Part shown: positions 47,367-58,410 of the stretch, one piece after another
Layout: each line of letters starts with the position of its first letter
How positions within the stretch are numbered: position 1 is the stretch's first letter
Source of the DNA: Geosiphon pyriformis
Taxonomy: Eukaryota > Glomeromycota > Glomeromycetes > Archaeosporales > Geosiphonaceae
Direction of reading: 5' to 3'
Length of the DNA: 64,000 bases
NCBI GenBank assembly: GCA_016748015.1
Contig: JAAOMT010000009.1
Location: 266,459-330,458 of the forward strand
Position numbers and translations under genes: made by a program
Notes under the pieces: model-generated
Told to the model about the DNA's origin: nothing
Database searches by the model: none
Seen by the model: the letters and a program-made list of their open reading frames with translations, nothing else

Positions 47367-49070
47367 ATGACTCATCATCCAATTTCACAGCCAATGACCT
47401 GGTTAAGGATATCATCACAATCAACACAAACCTCAGTTGTTAACAGTGAAGAAGAAATGAGCAACAAGAAGCGCAAAGTTGGGGCAAATCTTCTTTCTCA
47501 TACTTGGAAGAAACAAAAAATGGAAGGAATGATAAGGAGTTTAAAAATTCATGTGTATCCAAATGCAAAACAAAAAATGATAATGAAGCAATGGTTGGGT
47601 TGTGCCAGATAAAAAGAGGTAAAGATTTTGAATATATATTGGAAATATTGACTTTTACACTACACTTGTTATTATAGGGTTTTATATAATATGGTGGTGA
47701 AAACAAAAAAAAAGAAAAAAAACAAAAAGAAAAAAAAACAAAAAGAAAAAAAAACAAAAAGAGAAAATAAAAGGAAAAGGCTATAAACATCCTGATCTTA
47801 AATCTTGTCAGAACTTATTAAAAGAACACATTGCAATAACATAGTTTTATATGAAAAAAGTGCTTTTTAATGTTCTTAATGAAACCATAAAGAAGACCAT
47901 TCAAGCTTAGGAGCTTGTCGTTCACCAAAACATTGAGGTGCAAAAGCTTGAACAACCTGCCTGGCATTCTCTTTGGTTCCGTTTGTGAAAACAATTACAA
48001 TTTTAGAGCAAAACTGCAAAAATGGTTTGCTGTTTTATAAATATAAACTTCATTCATGGGAGCAAATTTTTAATGATCAACCTGGTCTTAAACATAAAAA
48101 CCAAAAAAACAAAACCAAAAAACTAAAGAAATGGTAAAATAAACAGCAAAATAATCACAAGTCTGGCCAACAACCACAGGAATTCCAAATAGCAGACAAA
48201 AAAAACAAAAAAAAAAAACAGAATAATCATGAATTTGGCCCTCAACAACTATTACAGTCACTATAAATCTAAAAACAAAAGCAAATAAATTCCAAGGTAT
48301 TATTCCAAGAACAAAAAATTTATTCATATTGAAAAAATGCCAATACACACCTTTTACTTCATTCTGAGCATTGAAAAAAAGGCTACCTTCCAATGATGAT
48401 GACAAGAACCAAGTGGAAATTTGCTCTCTATATCCAGGTGTTTGTACCTTTCAAAGCTGGTAAGTTAATAACAGAAATGAGATGTTAAAAATAAAATATT
48501 AAAAGTAAAATGTTATAATTAATTTACAACCTGTTGTACTATTAATTAATAAATATTCTCCAACACAAGACTGTGGCAAAATTGGTGGCAATGATGCCCA
48601 AATGCTTGTCCGCATCTGCCTCAAACTCGATTGCCTACGGTCCAGGCTTCTGCGAAGAAGCATAAATCAATGCGATGTGCATAAGCACAAATGCCCCAAT
48701 AAATTCATAACCTTGTGGATGAGGTCCACAAGAAGACTGCTCTATGGCTTGTGTAAATATTTGATATTATCATCCTCCCACCCTTCAATATGAGCCAGAT
48801 AGGGAAAAAGACCCAAAAACGGAAGATTAATTCCAAGATGGTTCGAAAGATGATGACATGGGCACACTCAAGGTTCAGGAAAAGGCTTTTATCAAAAGCC
48901 AAGGAATATGAAAAACGAATGTGCACAGTCTCAGAGATGTATACAAGCAAGATCTGCAGTCAATGTGGGTGGATCAATGAAAAACTTGGAGGACAGAAGT
49001 CCTTCCATTGCCATGGGTGCGACTTGAATATTGATGGTATTTTTCTTTGAGCTCTATTGAATGGCTGCAT
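47367..49070 (+). mobile_element. inactivated Fanzor (eukaryotic TnpB) element
   Basis: Forward-strand fragments in shifting frames follow the order of a Fanzor/TnpB nuclease. The N-terminal part is IRSLKIHVYPNAKQKMIMKQ then LGCAR, with a lost intron donor (ATAAAA) before VLYNMVVK. RuvC-I is EICSLYPGVCTFQSW, with the catalytic Asp codon mutated to Tyr at 48431-48433 and Arg to Cys. Then come EVHKKTALW, IIILPPFNMSQ and RKINSKMVRKMMTWAHSR. RuvC-II is VSEMYTSKICSQCGW (Glu kept, 48934-48936). A CxxC...CxxC zinc ribbon is followed by DLNID, after which NGARN-type residues are missing and a TGA replaces an Arg codon. Several changes are C-to-T. Fanzors are RNA-guided nucleases spread by transposons; this copy is dead. 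A purine-rich insertion occupies 47700-47770. I found no terminal repeats. Confidence 0.85.
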
Positions 49071-50796
49071 AAAATTTGAATAGTGGCTGAGTGAGACTCT
49101 GACACTTTACCGAATTCTGTCGTCAACAATATGTCTGAATGATAACATTTTTTTTAAAAAAAAAAAAAAAAGGAGGCGAGATTTATTATAAAAAAATATA
49201 TACAGCTGGATAATGATATTTCCTTCAGGTTTTGGGGCACCAGTTGAATGATAGGTTATGTTGGCTAATGATAGCCAATGTTGTGTATCATTGTACGACT
49301 CAATCCGATAATCCATGTACCTGAGCCATATTCATATAAAATAATATTAAAAGTAAATTATTTATCAGAAATCTAAGCCTTAAAACACTTGAAAAAGTCT
49401 ATTAACGTATTCAGTTTAAATCTTTTTATTAACTGGGGCCAAGAAATTATCCTGTAAAATATATTAAAACAAAAATTTTCATGTCACAGCTGTTGCCTCT
49501 GACAGTACTATTCTTATTGAAGTATTGAAACTTTTATTAATTGTTCAGAATAAAAATCTAACACCAATTTTCAACTAATCCACATCTTTTTAGGATTCTG
49601 CGATTTCATTTATCAACAATAATGCAGATTTTAACTTTGCTTTTTTTTTTAATAGACTAGTTTCAAACTTATTCTTTTAACTGCAGAATTTTACAAGAAT
49701 ATAAGAGATAACAATTTAATTTATAAAGTAAAAGCTTGTAAACGCATCTTTTTAATTTTAATTCTTTTTAAATCAACACTAAAGTGATTTGAGATGAGAT
49801 AATGAAAAAACAAACAAAACAACTGTTTTTATAAATTGAATTGATTTGAGGCAAAGAGCACAAGATGAAATCAAAAAAATGCTTATTTAACTATTTCAAT
49901 AATGTTATTATATCATGCAACTAATAAAAGCAGCTTATCTTAACCAAAAAAAGCAGTTTTGTCAATTTGTCAGTGCCCATTCCCGAATCTTGACCGTGAT
50001 CACATCAAATATATTCTTCGACTAGCCAACTGAGTTTCTGAACCTCGAATCTTTGCTTTTTTTTTATTTTTAATCTCTGCAAAGAACTCGTGAACGCACA
50101 AATATAATGCATTTTGCTTCACATTATAGAATGATGATATGAATGCAGCACGAAACATTCGAAATAATTTTGGTATATCTGTCTGAAAAATGAAGAATTT
50201 AGTAACATTTAGACTGGTTATTTATGAGGGAATTGTCTACCACTTAAGGGGAGAGAGGTGGTGTTAAAAAAGCTTGGATAAGTTTCAATTTGTAACGCAG
50301 ATCCAAGCAAAACTAAAATTTGTGACACCCAGTTTTAAAATCCTTCAATTTCAGTTTGGAATCCGCTCTCAACTTGCCATGAAATTTATGATAGAGATTG
50401 CTGGTCGTGAGTCCGCCCTATCATATTTTGATGACTTCTCCGTATAGCTCCCAGTTTCGACATTTAGAATTGTGAAAGGTTCTCTTAATTAGGGGAGGGG
50501 ATCTTTTAAAATTCTGATCAATAAAGGTTTCAAGAAAGTTTTGGCAGCTACACTACTTTGAGTCAATCACTGTCTATTAATCGACTATGTCAAATAGCCC
50601 AACTTTCCTTTCACGTTTGGCGACAATATTAATAATATCTCACTAAAATAATTATATTTACATTTCCTCAAAGGTCACAGTGCCACTTCTATATTACATT
50701 TTGGATGCCGCCAGGGCACACTATTATTAAAGCCTACTCAATATTTATAAAAAAGTAAATAAATACAAAAACCTTTAATGAGGTATTTTTCAAATT
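49071..50796. other. spacer downstream of the Fanzor relic
   Basis: Would hold any guide-RNA remnant of the Fanzor just right of 49070. Elsewhere the only coding-like piece is the reverse-strand segment at 50000-50182. Confidence 0.5.
50000..50182 (-). other. exon-like orphan segment
   Basis: Preceded by TTTTTCAG at 50183-50190, this 60-codon reverse-strand frame reads TDIPKLFRMFRAAFISSFYN and then QNALYLCVHEFFAEIKNKKK, ending in TGA at 50000. Composition is protein-like. I find no convincing upstream exon, so it may be the last exon of a lost gene or chance. Confidence 0.25.
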
Positions 50797-52893
50797 TTAT
50801 AATTGTATGTCATATGTCGGAGGACGAATTGATACCCCATCGCGTGCTGGTTGGGGCACAATATCCCAACCTTCGTAAAGATAAGCGGTATCACTTGTTG
50901 GATACATTCGAGGGTTCGCAGTTGGTTCTGGAATCGATGGAGCAATTTTTTCTTTTACTTCCGTAGAACAAACTGATTTTGATCTTCGCTCTTTGCTTTT
51001 GCGTGACATGGTGGCAATACTTGAAGGTATTAAAGCTTGACCGAAGGTTGAGTCATCGCTTAATGTTTTAGTATGCCTTTGCATTTTACTGTTTTTTGGG
51101 GCGGCTAGAGGAGAACTTAAACTCTGTCGCTTTGTCGTTTGAGGTAATTTATTTTCATCTTGATCACTCATTCTCCAATTCGAAAAATCCCAGAGGTTTG
51201 ATCTTCGGTATATCGAGTTATCATCCATAAGTGGTCCCATACTGACTTTTGAACTGTTTTGTCCTGTTTGAACCATCATGCTAGAAGTTTTTGAATTTGG
51301 AAAAGCTGGCCGCCGTAAATCAAAACCATCTTCAATATTCCGCTGTGATCTTTGAGTGATTTCAAATCTCCCTTTTGGCACAAACAAATGTCTTTGTAGC
51401 ATTATTATGATCAAGAGAGTTAGAGCAGCAAAAGCTGCCGTAGCTAGGCTCGAAATAAAAATAACAAGCCAAGTTGGCATTCGTTTATCATCTATAGAAT
51501 TGCCATTCGAGATTGATTTATTGGGGATGGTTTGGTCATTTTCAGCATTGAAATCAATGCCTTTGATTTTGGGTATTGTGAAACCATTTGAGGGGATATT
51601 CGTAACAATATTGTGATTTAGAGTCCAATTTCGCTCTGTCATATTGAAAATTTGGATGCCTTCGAAAGGACTACTACATTGGCTAGTCGTATTAATGAAA
51701 GGACAGCCACCATATATCTATGATTTTGTTTTGGAATTAGAAAATAAAACTGTGGAATATTTTTCAACAAATATGTATCAAAGTTGTATCGAGTCTTACC
51801 AAAACAGCGTCTGACCCTGGAAACTGGGCAAAAGAAGATGAAGCTCTTCCTCTCATACCACGAAATAAAATGTTTGGTTGATATTGCATTGTAGACATAT
51901 CCAATGGGAATACATTGACCGGGTATTGATCACTTCCATGGTATGCAATCAAAAATATCAAATTTCCTCGAATGCCAATGGCTCCTTCTCGGATGCCATA
52001 CGGTATGGTTGGAGAATCTGGAATTACCCATTGATTTCTTTTATTTGAAATCGAAAGTTTATTCGAAAATCCAACATTATCTCCCGATTCAAAAGGAAAG
52101 TATCCACCAAAAGCCCAGACATTCCCTTTTGCCGCGGCCATTATCCGGGGAATAGGTGCATCGAAAGTTTCCTGGATAAAATCAAATTGGTAAATATGAC
52201 TATCCTTTTTTTTAATCAATCAAAAATATACAAATCATAATAGCGGAATCTTACATCTTTCTGCAATTGAAACCAGGTCCACGGTTTTTTCTTTATATCC
52301 AAGAAATAATAATATTGAGTTGGTAATCTTTTTCCATTCTCGTTGACACCAGTATTTCCTGCGTAAACTGATATGAAATCTGGTGATATTAAAACCGCTT
52401 TTGGATTAAGTCCATATCCAGGATAAGTAGTTGTCATTAATTCATGCCAATCAATCCAAACTTCTTTCTTCAAGTCAAAAACTTGAGTTGGTATTTTGTC
52501 CTCGCTCGAACGAAGCGATATCAGCCCTCCAAAAACTAGTAAATATCCCGAAGGTGTAACTACACAAGCAGCTGAACCAACACTCGTGGCTTTATCAGTG
52601 TTCAAAAACTTCCAGACAACTTTATTGCTATTTATAGGTAAGGTCGTCGAATAAAAAAATGGACTTGTATTTGCCCCAGTTTCATCAGGGTTATTGTCCC
52701 ATCCACCAAATACGTAAAATTTGTTTTTCCAAGTGACCGAGCAATGTCCATAACGCCCGGGAGGATTTTTAGAGGCTGTTGAATTGTCTGTTTTTTGAGC
52801 ATTTACACTAGTCCAGCAAGTGAGTGCGCCGAATGATAAGCTGATCCAAAACACATAATTTATCAATTTTCTTATTTTAATCATTTCCCCCAA
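50797..52893 (-). CDS. Kelch-repeat ectodomain protein with one TM helix
   Basis: Exons 52893-52255, 52171-51800 and 51717-50797 join in phase 0 to give 643 residues. Residues 1-32 form a signal peptide (YVFWISLSFGALTCW...). Six Kelch-type blades follow: RYGHCSVTWKNKFYVFGGW, CVVTPSGYLLVFGG, VLISPDFISVYAGN, AAAKGNVWAFGGYF, GIRGNLIFLIAYHG and FPGSDAVLIYGGCPF. The last motif is restored only by the splice. A membrane helix at about 418-443 (TWLVIFISSLATAAFAALTL) leads into a Ser/Lys/Arg-rich cytoplasmic tail of about 200 residues ending YDIQL. The layout is that of a cell-surface propeller receptor or adhesion protein, seen repeatedly in Glomeromycotina; ligand unknown. The tail could be phosphorylated (many SxS, RRSKS). 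Confidence 0.87.
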
Positions 52894-53636
52894 TTTTAGA
52901 TTATTTTTATTTTTATTATTGAAAACAAATTAGAAATTTCTACAAACGAACAAGAGAACCAATAAAAGCGAAATAGCATACCAACACGTACAAACGTACG
53001 TACTAAAGAAGCCTTTCAAAATTCTCTGACAATGGTGAGTATTTAGCCTTTTTTGCCACATGTCGATTTTTCCCCTTTATGCAGCAAACATACAGCTTTA
53101 CCAAAGTTTCATATGTCGTGTATGTGATGGAAACGTTCCTGTCTATCCCAACTTTCATGTAAATGCAAAATTTCGGATAAGGTTAGATTGTTCTTTCGGG
53201 AAATTATTAGTTCTACTTTGATTCATAACTATGCAGGTAATTGAATGAAACTCCCGCACCTTTTTGATTAAAGATTTGCATGATGGAGTGTCTGGGTTTT
53301 TCATGTTGATGGGTGAAAGGACAAATATTTGAAAAATAAGATCTTGAAATATTTGATTATCATAAATATTTTAATAAACATTTCTTTTAGGGAGGAAACT
53401 TTTTTTTGCGTGGTCTTAGCCGGAACAAAGTCCTTATCAGTTAGGGCAGGATTCAATACAAATATTTTGACAGAAATCCAAATTACATAAATGCATTCAA
53501 GAATTTGTATTTGAAATTTTTCAGTCAAATTGGATTTGTTAACGATTTCAAAGCCCGTTTGAAAAACAGATTTCTGCAAAAAATCTTGAACTCGGAAAAC
53601 CTCCACATCCATTCCTGTACCTAAACGTGGTTTAAT
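52894..53636. other. spacer
   Basis: Promoter side of the Kelch gene and 3' flank of the lipase-like gene. The reverse frame at 53301-53612 has no recognised feature. Confidence 0.55.
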
Positions 53637-55098
53637 TTAAAAATCTTTGATCAGGGGTGGGCATTCACGAAATGTATGTACATGGGTTAGTAAGAGACCT
53701 CCTGGTTCCATTCTGTAGAAACCACTCATTCGATACGGTCCATAATGTGCATTTTCTTCCCAATACAGCCCTGTAACTTGATTGATACATTCCTAGAAAT
53801 TATCAAGTAAAAAAATATCAATTCACTCGATCCTTTAAATTGTGCGTGGAAGAAGGCATAATTACATGACGCTTAATTTTTTCAAAATTTCTAATACCTC
53901 AGATTCTTTAATGCCTCTTGTTGAGGTCAACCCTACGCATTCAAATATCGGTCGGTAAACTTCTCGACCTTCCGGACCAAATGAATTTGGCCGACAATCA
54001 CAATCATCCGTCCCTAACCAAATTTCTATTCCTGGGTGTATATATTCTTTGTCTGATTTATTTTGTTGTCGTGGAAGAGTAGGGACAATATCATAGGTGT
54101 TTGTTATCCGGTACACTCGTTGGGGTAAAATGGTATTTATGTGATTTGCGAAAGCCCTATTTCCAACACGTGGCATCCCATAAGTAAAAATTGTAATAGT
54201 AATTGGGAGTTTTTGTTGAAAATATGCTCCAATCAAAAGAGCATAAACTAGACCAAAAAATAAAGGCGCATTGATAAATATTAATGGATATTCCTATGAG
54301 GGAGTTTCACAATTAATCAATCATACCACCCCCGAGACCAAACCCGACAATTCTCATGGTTCTGATGCCTTTGCTTGTTCGCGCATGGGACTTATTGTGA
54401 GATCTTTCAATGGAAAGGAATTTCCTAAAAACTTTTAAGCTAGCTTGTTGAAATTTTCTGTAATATTGTTCATCAACCCTTCAATAAAAAATAAACCATT
54501 ATTAAGAAGCTGAGGCAACAAGACGTTTTTCACTCTCAAAAACAACTTTGCCTAAATCAGTAAAAATCACTTTGCCCCTTTGATATTCTGATATTGGGAA
54601 GTTGGTATTTTCTTTGACTCCAAATCTTCTTTCTTCAAATCCTCTCCTCGAATTTGCAAAAGCCAAGTTCCTTTAAAACGGTTGACTTTGGTAATTCTAG
54701 CTGAAATATATTCAAAAGTTTGAGGGATTGAATTTTTTGGAAAATAAAGAATTTAATTGTAACAATGTCTTTCAAATACCATATATTTCATCAGTAATTC
54801 GATCATTTGTTTCATTCAAACACGAAGCTTCTCTCGCATAAGGTGCAAAGGGTTGTAAACGCCTCAAAGTCGTATCCCGATTCTTTATCTGATATCGCCC
54901 AGCAGGTTTTTTTTCGCTTTTTTTACGATATCTACCTGGTCCTTTGAAAATGGGTATGCTAAAAGGTTGGTCGGCTCTCTTCCAAAACTGAGTTGATTGC
55001 GAAGGTTCAATTGATGATAAGAGAATGTGATTCCAAATGGTAAAAAGAAGAAAAAACCGAAATATCTTATATTTAGTGGATGATGGTTGTAAAACCAT
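53637..55098 (-). CDS. secreted class-3 lipase-like protein lacking the nucleophile serine
   Basis: Five exons read right to left: 55098-54780, 54700-54571, 54478-54327, 54247-53898 and 53792-53637. All are GT-AG with matching phases; the product is 368 residues. An N-terminal hydrophobic segment (FRFFLLFTIWNHILLSS) is a probable signal peptide, followed by FWKRADQ (dibasic). The lipase core follows: VNRFKGTW, NIKGAKVDEQYYRKF, the elbow VGFGLGGVYALL, IFTYGMPRVGNRAFANH, NTYDIVPTLP (Asp253), YIHPGIEIWL and ENAHYGPY (His333). The elbow has Gly197 where the serine of G-x-S-x-G belongs, so the classical triad is broken while Asp and His remain. It is a divergent relative of 8791-10045. An alternative frame at 54520-54660 also looks protein-like but is not needed once the introns are set. 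Confidence 0.8.
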
Positions 55099-57575
55099 TA
55101 TGTATAATAAAAAATTGATCAGGGGTAAATTTTCATCAAAAGATGGCAGGAGAGGAAAACGAAATAATGATTAATGACTCGTAACGCTTTATCTGCAATT
55201 TTAGACCCACAATTATGATGGATATTTCTTGTGTTAAAAAGTTTTTCATTTTTAGGTATAGTGATCTCACTTTATTAAATGAAAATCACCAAACATACCG
55301 AAAAATATATTTATATTCTAAGAGACACCAAAGCAAAAATATCTTGGAATTATTTAGTTGCATATTCCAAACATTGATTAATTGCACAAATAAGATAATC
55401 AGTTTGAACTAGAATATTGAAATATGATTCAAGATCTCAAGAAACCATGGGATTCAAGAAATTTTTTTACATTTAATCTTTGGTTAATTTTCAAAGAATT
55501 GAAGTCGATACCAAATATATCTATAGAAAACCATATGCATCAAGGAAATTTTCTCTAGGAAAAACCTTTTCGTTGTCAAAGTATGGTTGATACGAGAATT
55601 AGTTTTTAAAGGACAAGATGAACTACAATCAATGATACAAGTTAAATTTTGCACATGAGTGAATCGTTCTTATATTTCTAATCTTACTGTGGTTGTCATT
55701 GAAAATTTTCAAGAAATGTAAAATATATATAAATATGGGTATGGCTATAAATTTACAAAATGAGCTCATTTATTGAACGAATACTTAAAAAAATTTCTCG
55801 AGAAAAGAAAATGTAAAGTCTCTCTTTCTTGATTCAGATTTTCAATCAAAATAATATTCACTTTTGCAATATAATTTTGATTCTTTTTAAGAATAGTTCA
55901 CTTTTTCTGAGAGGAGAATTTTTTAATCAAACAAGCAAATGAAGTTATAAGTGACCATTAATTTTCAAAATTCTTGCCTAATAGTTTTTTAGCTAGAATT
56001 ACAAAAGTTAAAGATCTAAAAGAAATAGATGCTTAATTTCTTAGAAGAAAGAGCCAATTGAAGTTTTGGCCTAGTAAATTTTTTGAAAAGTTGTAGTTTT
56101 TCCAAATTATTTTAATTAAGTATCTATATGAGAAATATTCATTGTAGGAAATGAATTTATTTCTTCAAAATATTCGTCCCTATTTATCAATTTTTATTTA
56201 ACTTCCACTTTAAATTTAAGACTGATAACTGATATTTAATAACTGATACCTGATAACTGATACTGATAAATGATGTATTGTAAAATCCAACAAATTTTTT
56301 CGATTCCAGAACTTTCACTTAATTACCTTAAAGTTTCCCACTAAAATATTATGCATTCTAATGCAGGATGTTAGAGAAAAATAAAGGGCAATGAAACTTT
56401 TTTGGCATTGTGAAATTTCAACCCTGAAAATCATCATTTACATTTTTAAGATTGCCATTAATTGAAAACCAACAATAGAACTTATATTGTGCCTATTTTG
56501 TAAAAAATTATCTAATTCTGGGATAAAATTATGTAGTGTTACTTGCTTTCAAAGACTTAAAAGTGTAACCCGATCTATGATTTCTGCAATAAAAAATCAT
56601 TAAAGAATTGAAATCGATGAATTTTTTTATTTTGTTATGAATAAAATATTATATGATCAAAACTAAAAAGTATTAAGTGACCAAAATTCAAGCATATGAA
56701 AGTCTTTTATTTTTATTTGTGCATGTACCCGGTTTCAAATCAAAGTCAATGAAAATGTATGCATTATCATTAAATAAAAAATTATACTTTTAAGATTAAA
56801 AGCGATAATTTTAACTCAGTTAAAAAGTTTTATTTTTGGCAACACCTGTTATTTCTAGAAAAAAGAAAATCACATTTCTTAGTTTTCCCGAACGCCGGCC
56901 GAGCCTAAGCTGATAAAAATTCTCAAATGATAAAAAAAAATTAATAATGGTCTTTAACTTTATGACATCTATTTTTAAGGCTCAAGGCTTATTATTGCTC
57001 TTTTTGAGCTGAAAATATGATCGCCTCCTCCTCCTAAAATAAAAAATTCCTTCAGATACCGAGATATAATACAATTTTATGCAACACCAACCTTAGCTCC
57101 TGATTTGATAATCATTCTAAAATAAATCAAATAAATAGAAATATAAAGTTCAATTCCATTTGACAAGGAGTAAAGAATTTTTATGTACAGTATATGCGAA
57201 TTTTGTATTTCTTCTTGAAACATTTAAATAGAGAAGAACCTGTCTATTAAAAAAAATCTTTGATTCGTATTTTATTTCTCCAGTAATCTACTATATTTAG
57301 AGTCGGTGGTTTTCAGTTTAGCTATAAATTTATTTCTAATTAGTAAAAAATAATGACAAGCAGAAAAAATATTTGACTTTTCTATTAAGAACAAAAACTT
57401 TTTTGAAAGCGTTGATCGGCAGATACATTAAAAGAATAAAAGTGTGATTTTAAAAAACCATAATCGTTAAAGCCTTCGTGGGGTTAAGATAAACAGAACC
57501 AATAGAAAGCTTTTTTGAAACAAGTTTTTCTTAAAGATCTTGTTTAAAAGAAAAGTAGGAAGTATTTCATGAAAA
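55099..57575. other. long spacer
   Basis: AT-rich, no gene supported. A short GC-rich patch at 56888-56910 (around GCCGGC) stands out. The frame at 55215-55412 is not supported. Confidence 0.55.
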
Positions 57576-57666
57576 ATGAAAAGTTCTTTTTCGATATTTT
57601 TTTTTATCTTTTTAAATTATTTACATATGACTTTAACCCAACCAATTCAACCAAGGTATGTTGATG

Positions 57667-57737
<71 letters not shown>

Positions 57738-58410
57738 GATGATGATGATGATGATGTATTTTAAAGAATATTTTGAATATTAAATAATTCTCAACTAAAT
57801 GAGATTTTTATTCAGTCACAGAAAATGGACGAATAATTATCCACCCACATCTCAAAATACTTATAGGTGATTTTCATCGTCTAAATTCGAACCAAATTTC
57901 TCAATTATTATTATTATTATTATTATATAATACTCTTCATTTTTATTTTCAAATAGCTCATCAATAATAAGCACAAGTTTGTCAACTGAAATAAATCCAA
58001 CAACATCATCACTTCCAACAGTCACCGTCATAAATACAGGGACAATCACTGATTCAGAATCTATAAAAACTACAACTATAACGATAGCAGAAACATCTAC
58101 GAATTATTCAATTTTCATGAACAGTACTACTACAACAAAGACAACGACAACGACAACGGCAACGACAAAAACAACGTCAGCAACAAAATTAAATTTAACA
58201 ATAGAGACAAATGCCCAAAGCCCTGGAATATTTCCTTCGATATCATCCACCTCCAAATCAATATCAACTTATCCGACGTTAATTTCAACATCTAATTCAA
58301 ATAGCTTAAATTTTAGAAAAAAAGAAAAGTTTGGATACAATAACTTGCGGCACATTAGTATTTTAGGATTTTTTATGGTTCTTGGGAACATTATATTGAA
58401 GTTCTGGTAG
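57576..58410 (+). CDS. Ser/Thr-rich cell-surface protein, probably GPI-anchored
   Basis: Exons 57576-57655, 57816-57866 and 57957-58410 join in phase 2 to give 194 residues. Residues 1-22 form a signal peptide (SFSIFFFIFLNYLHMTLTQ). The mature part is dominated by Ser and Thr (TTTTKTTTTTTATTKTTS), a mucin-like stretch expected to be O-mannosylated. The C-terminus is hydrophobic (ISILGFFMVLGNIILKFW), consistent with a GPI-attachment signal. The donor of intron 1 is GTATGT and the intron contains a long ATT microsatellite that otherwise reads as poly-Tyr; intron 2 also has an ATT run. Confidence 0.65.
57667..57757. repeat. (ATT)n then (GAT)n microsatellite in an intron
   Basis: About 23 ATT units followed by about six GAT units, wholly inside intron 1 of the Ser/Thr-rich gene. 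A shorter ATT run is at 57905-57927 in intron 2. Confidence 0.9.

Noticed and set aside
54505-54665. Protein-like alternative frame (RRFGVKENTNFP...) in the second lipase gene
   Set aside because: The lipase exons on either side join in phase through the other frame; this one has no start or partner exon.
57576-57764. Secreted protein with poly-Tyr and poly-Asp tail
   Set aside because: The tail is an intronic ATT/GAT microsatellite beginning at a GTATGT donor; splicing gives a Ser/Thr-rich surface protein instead.
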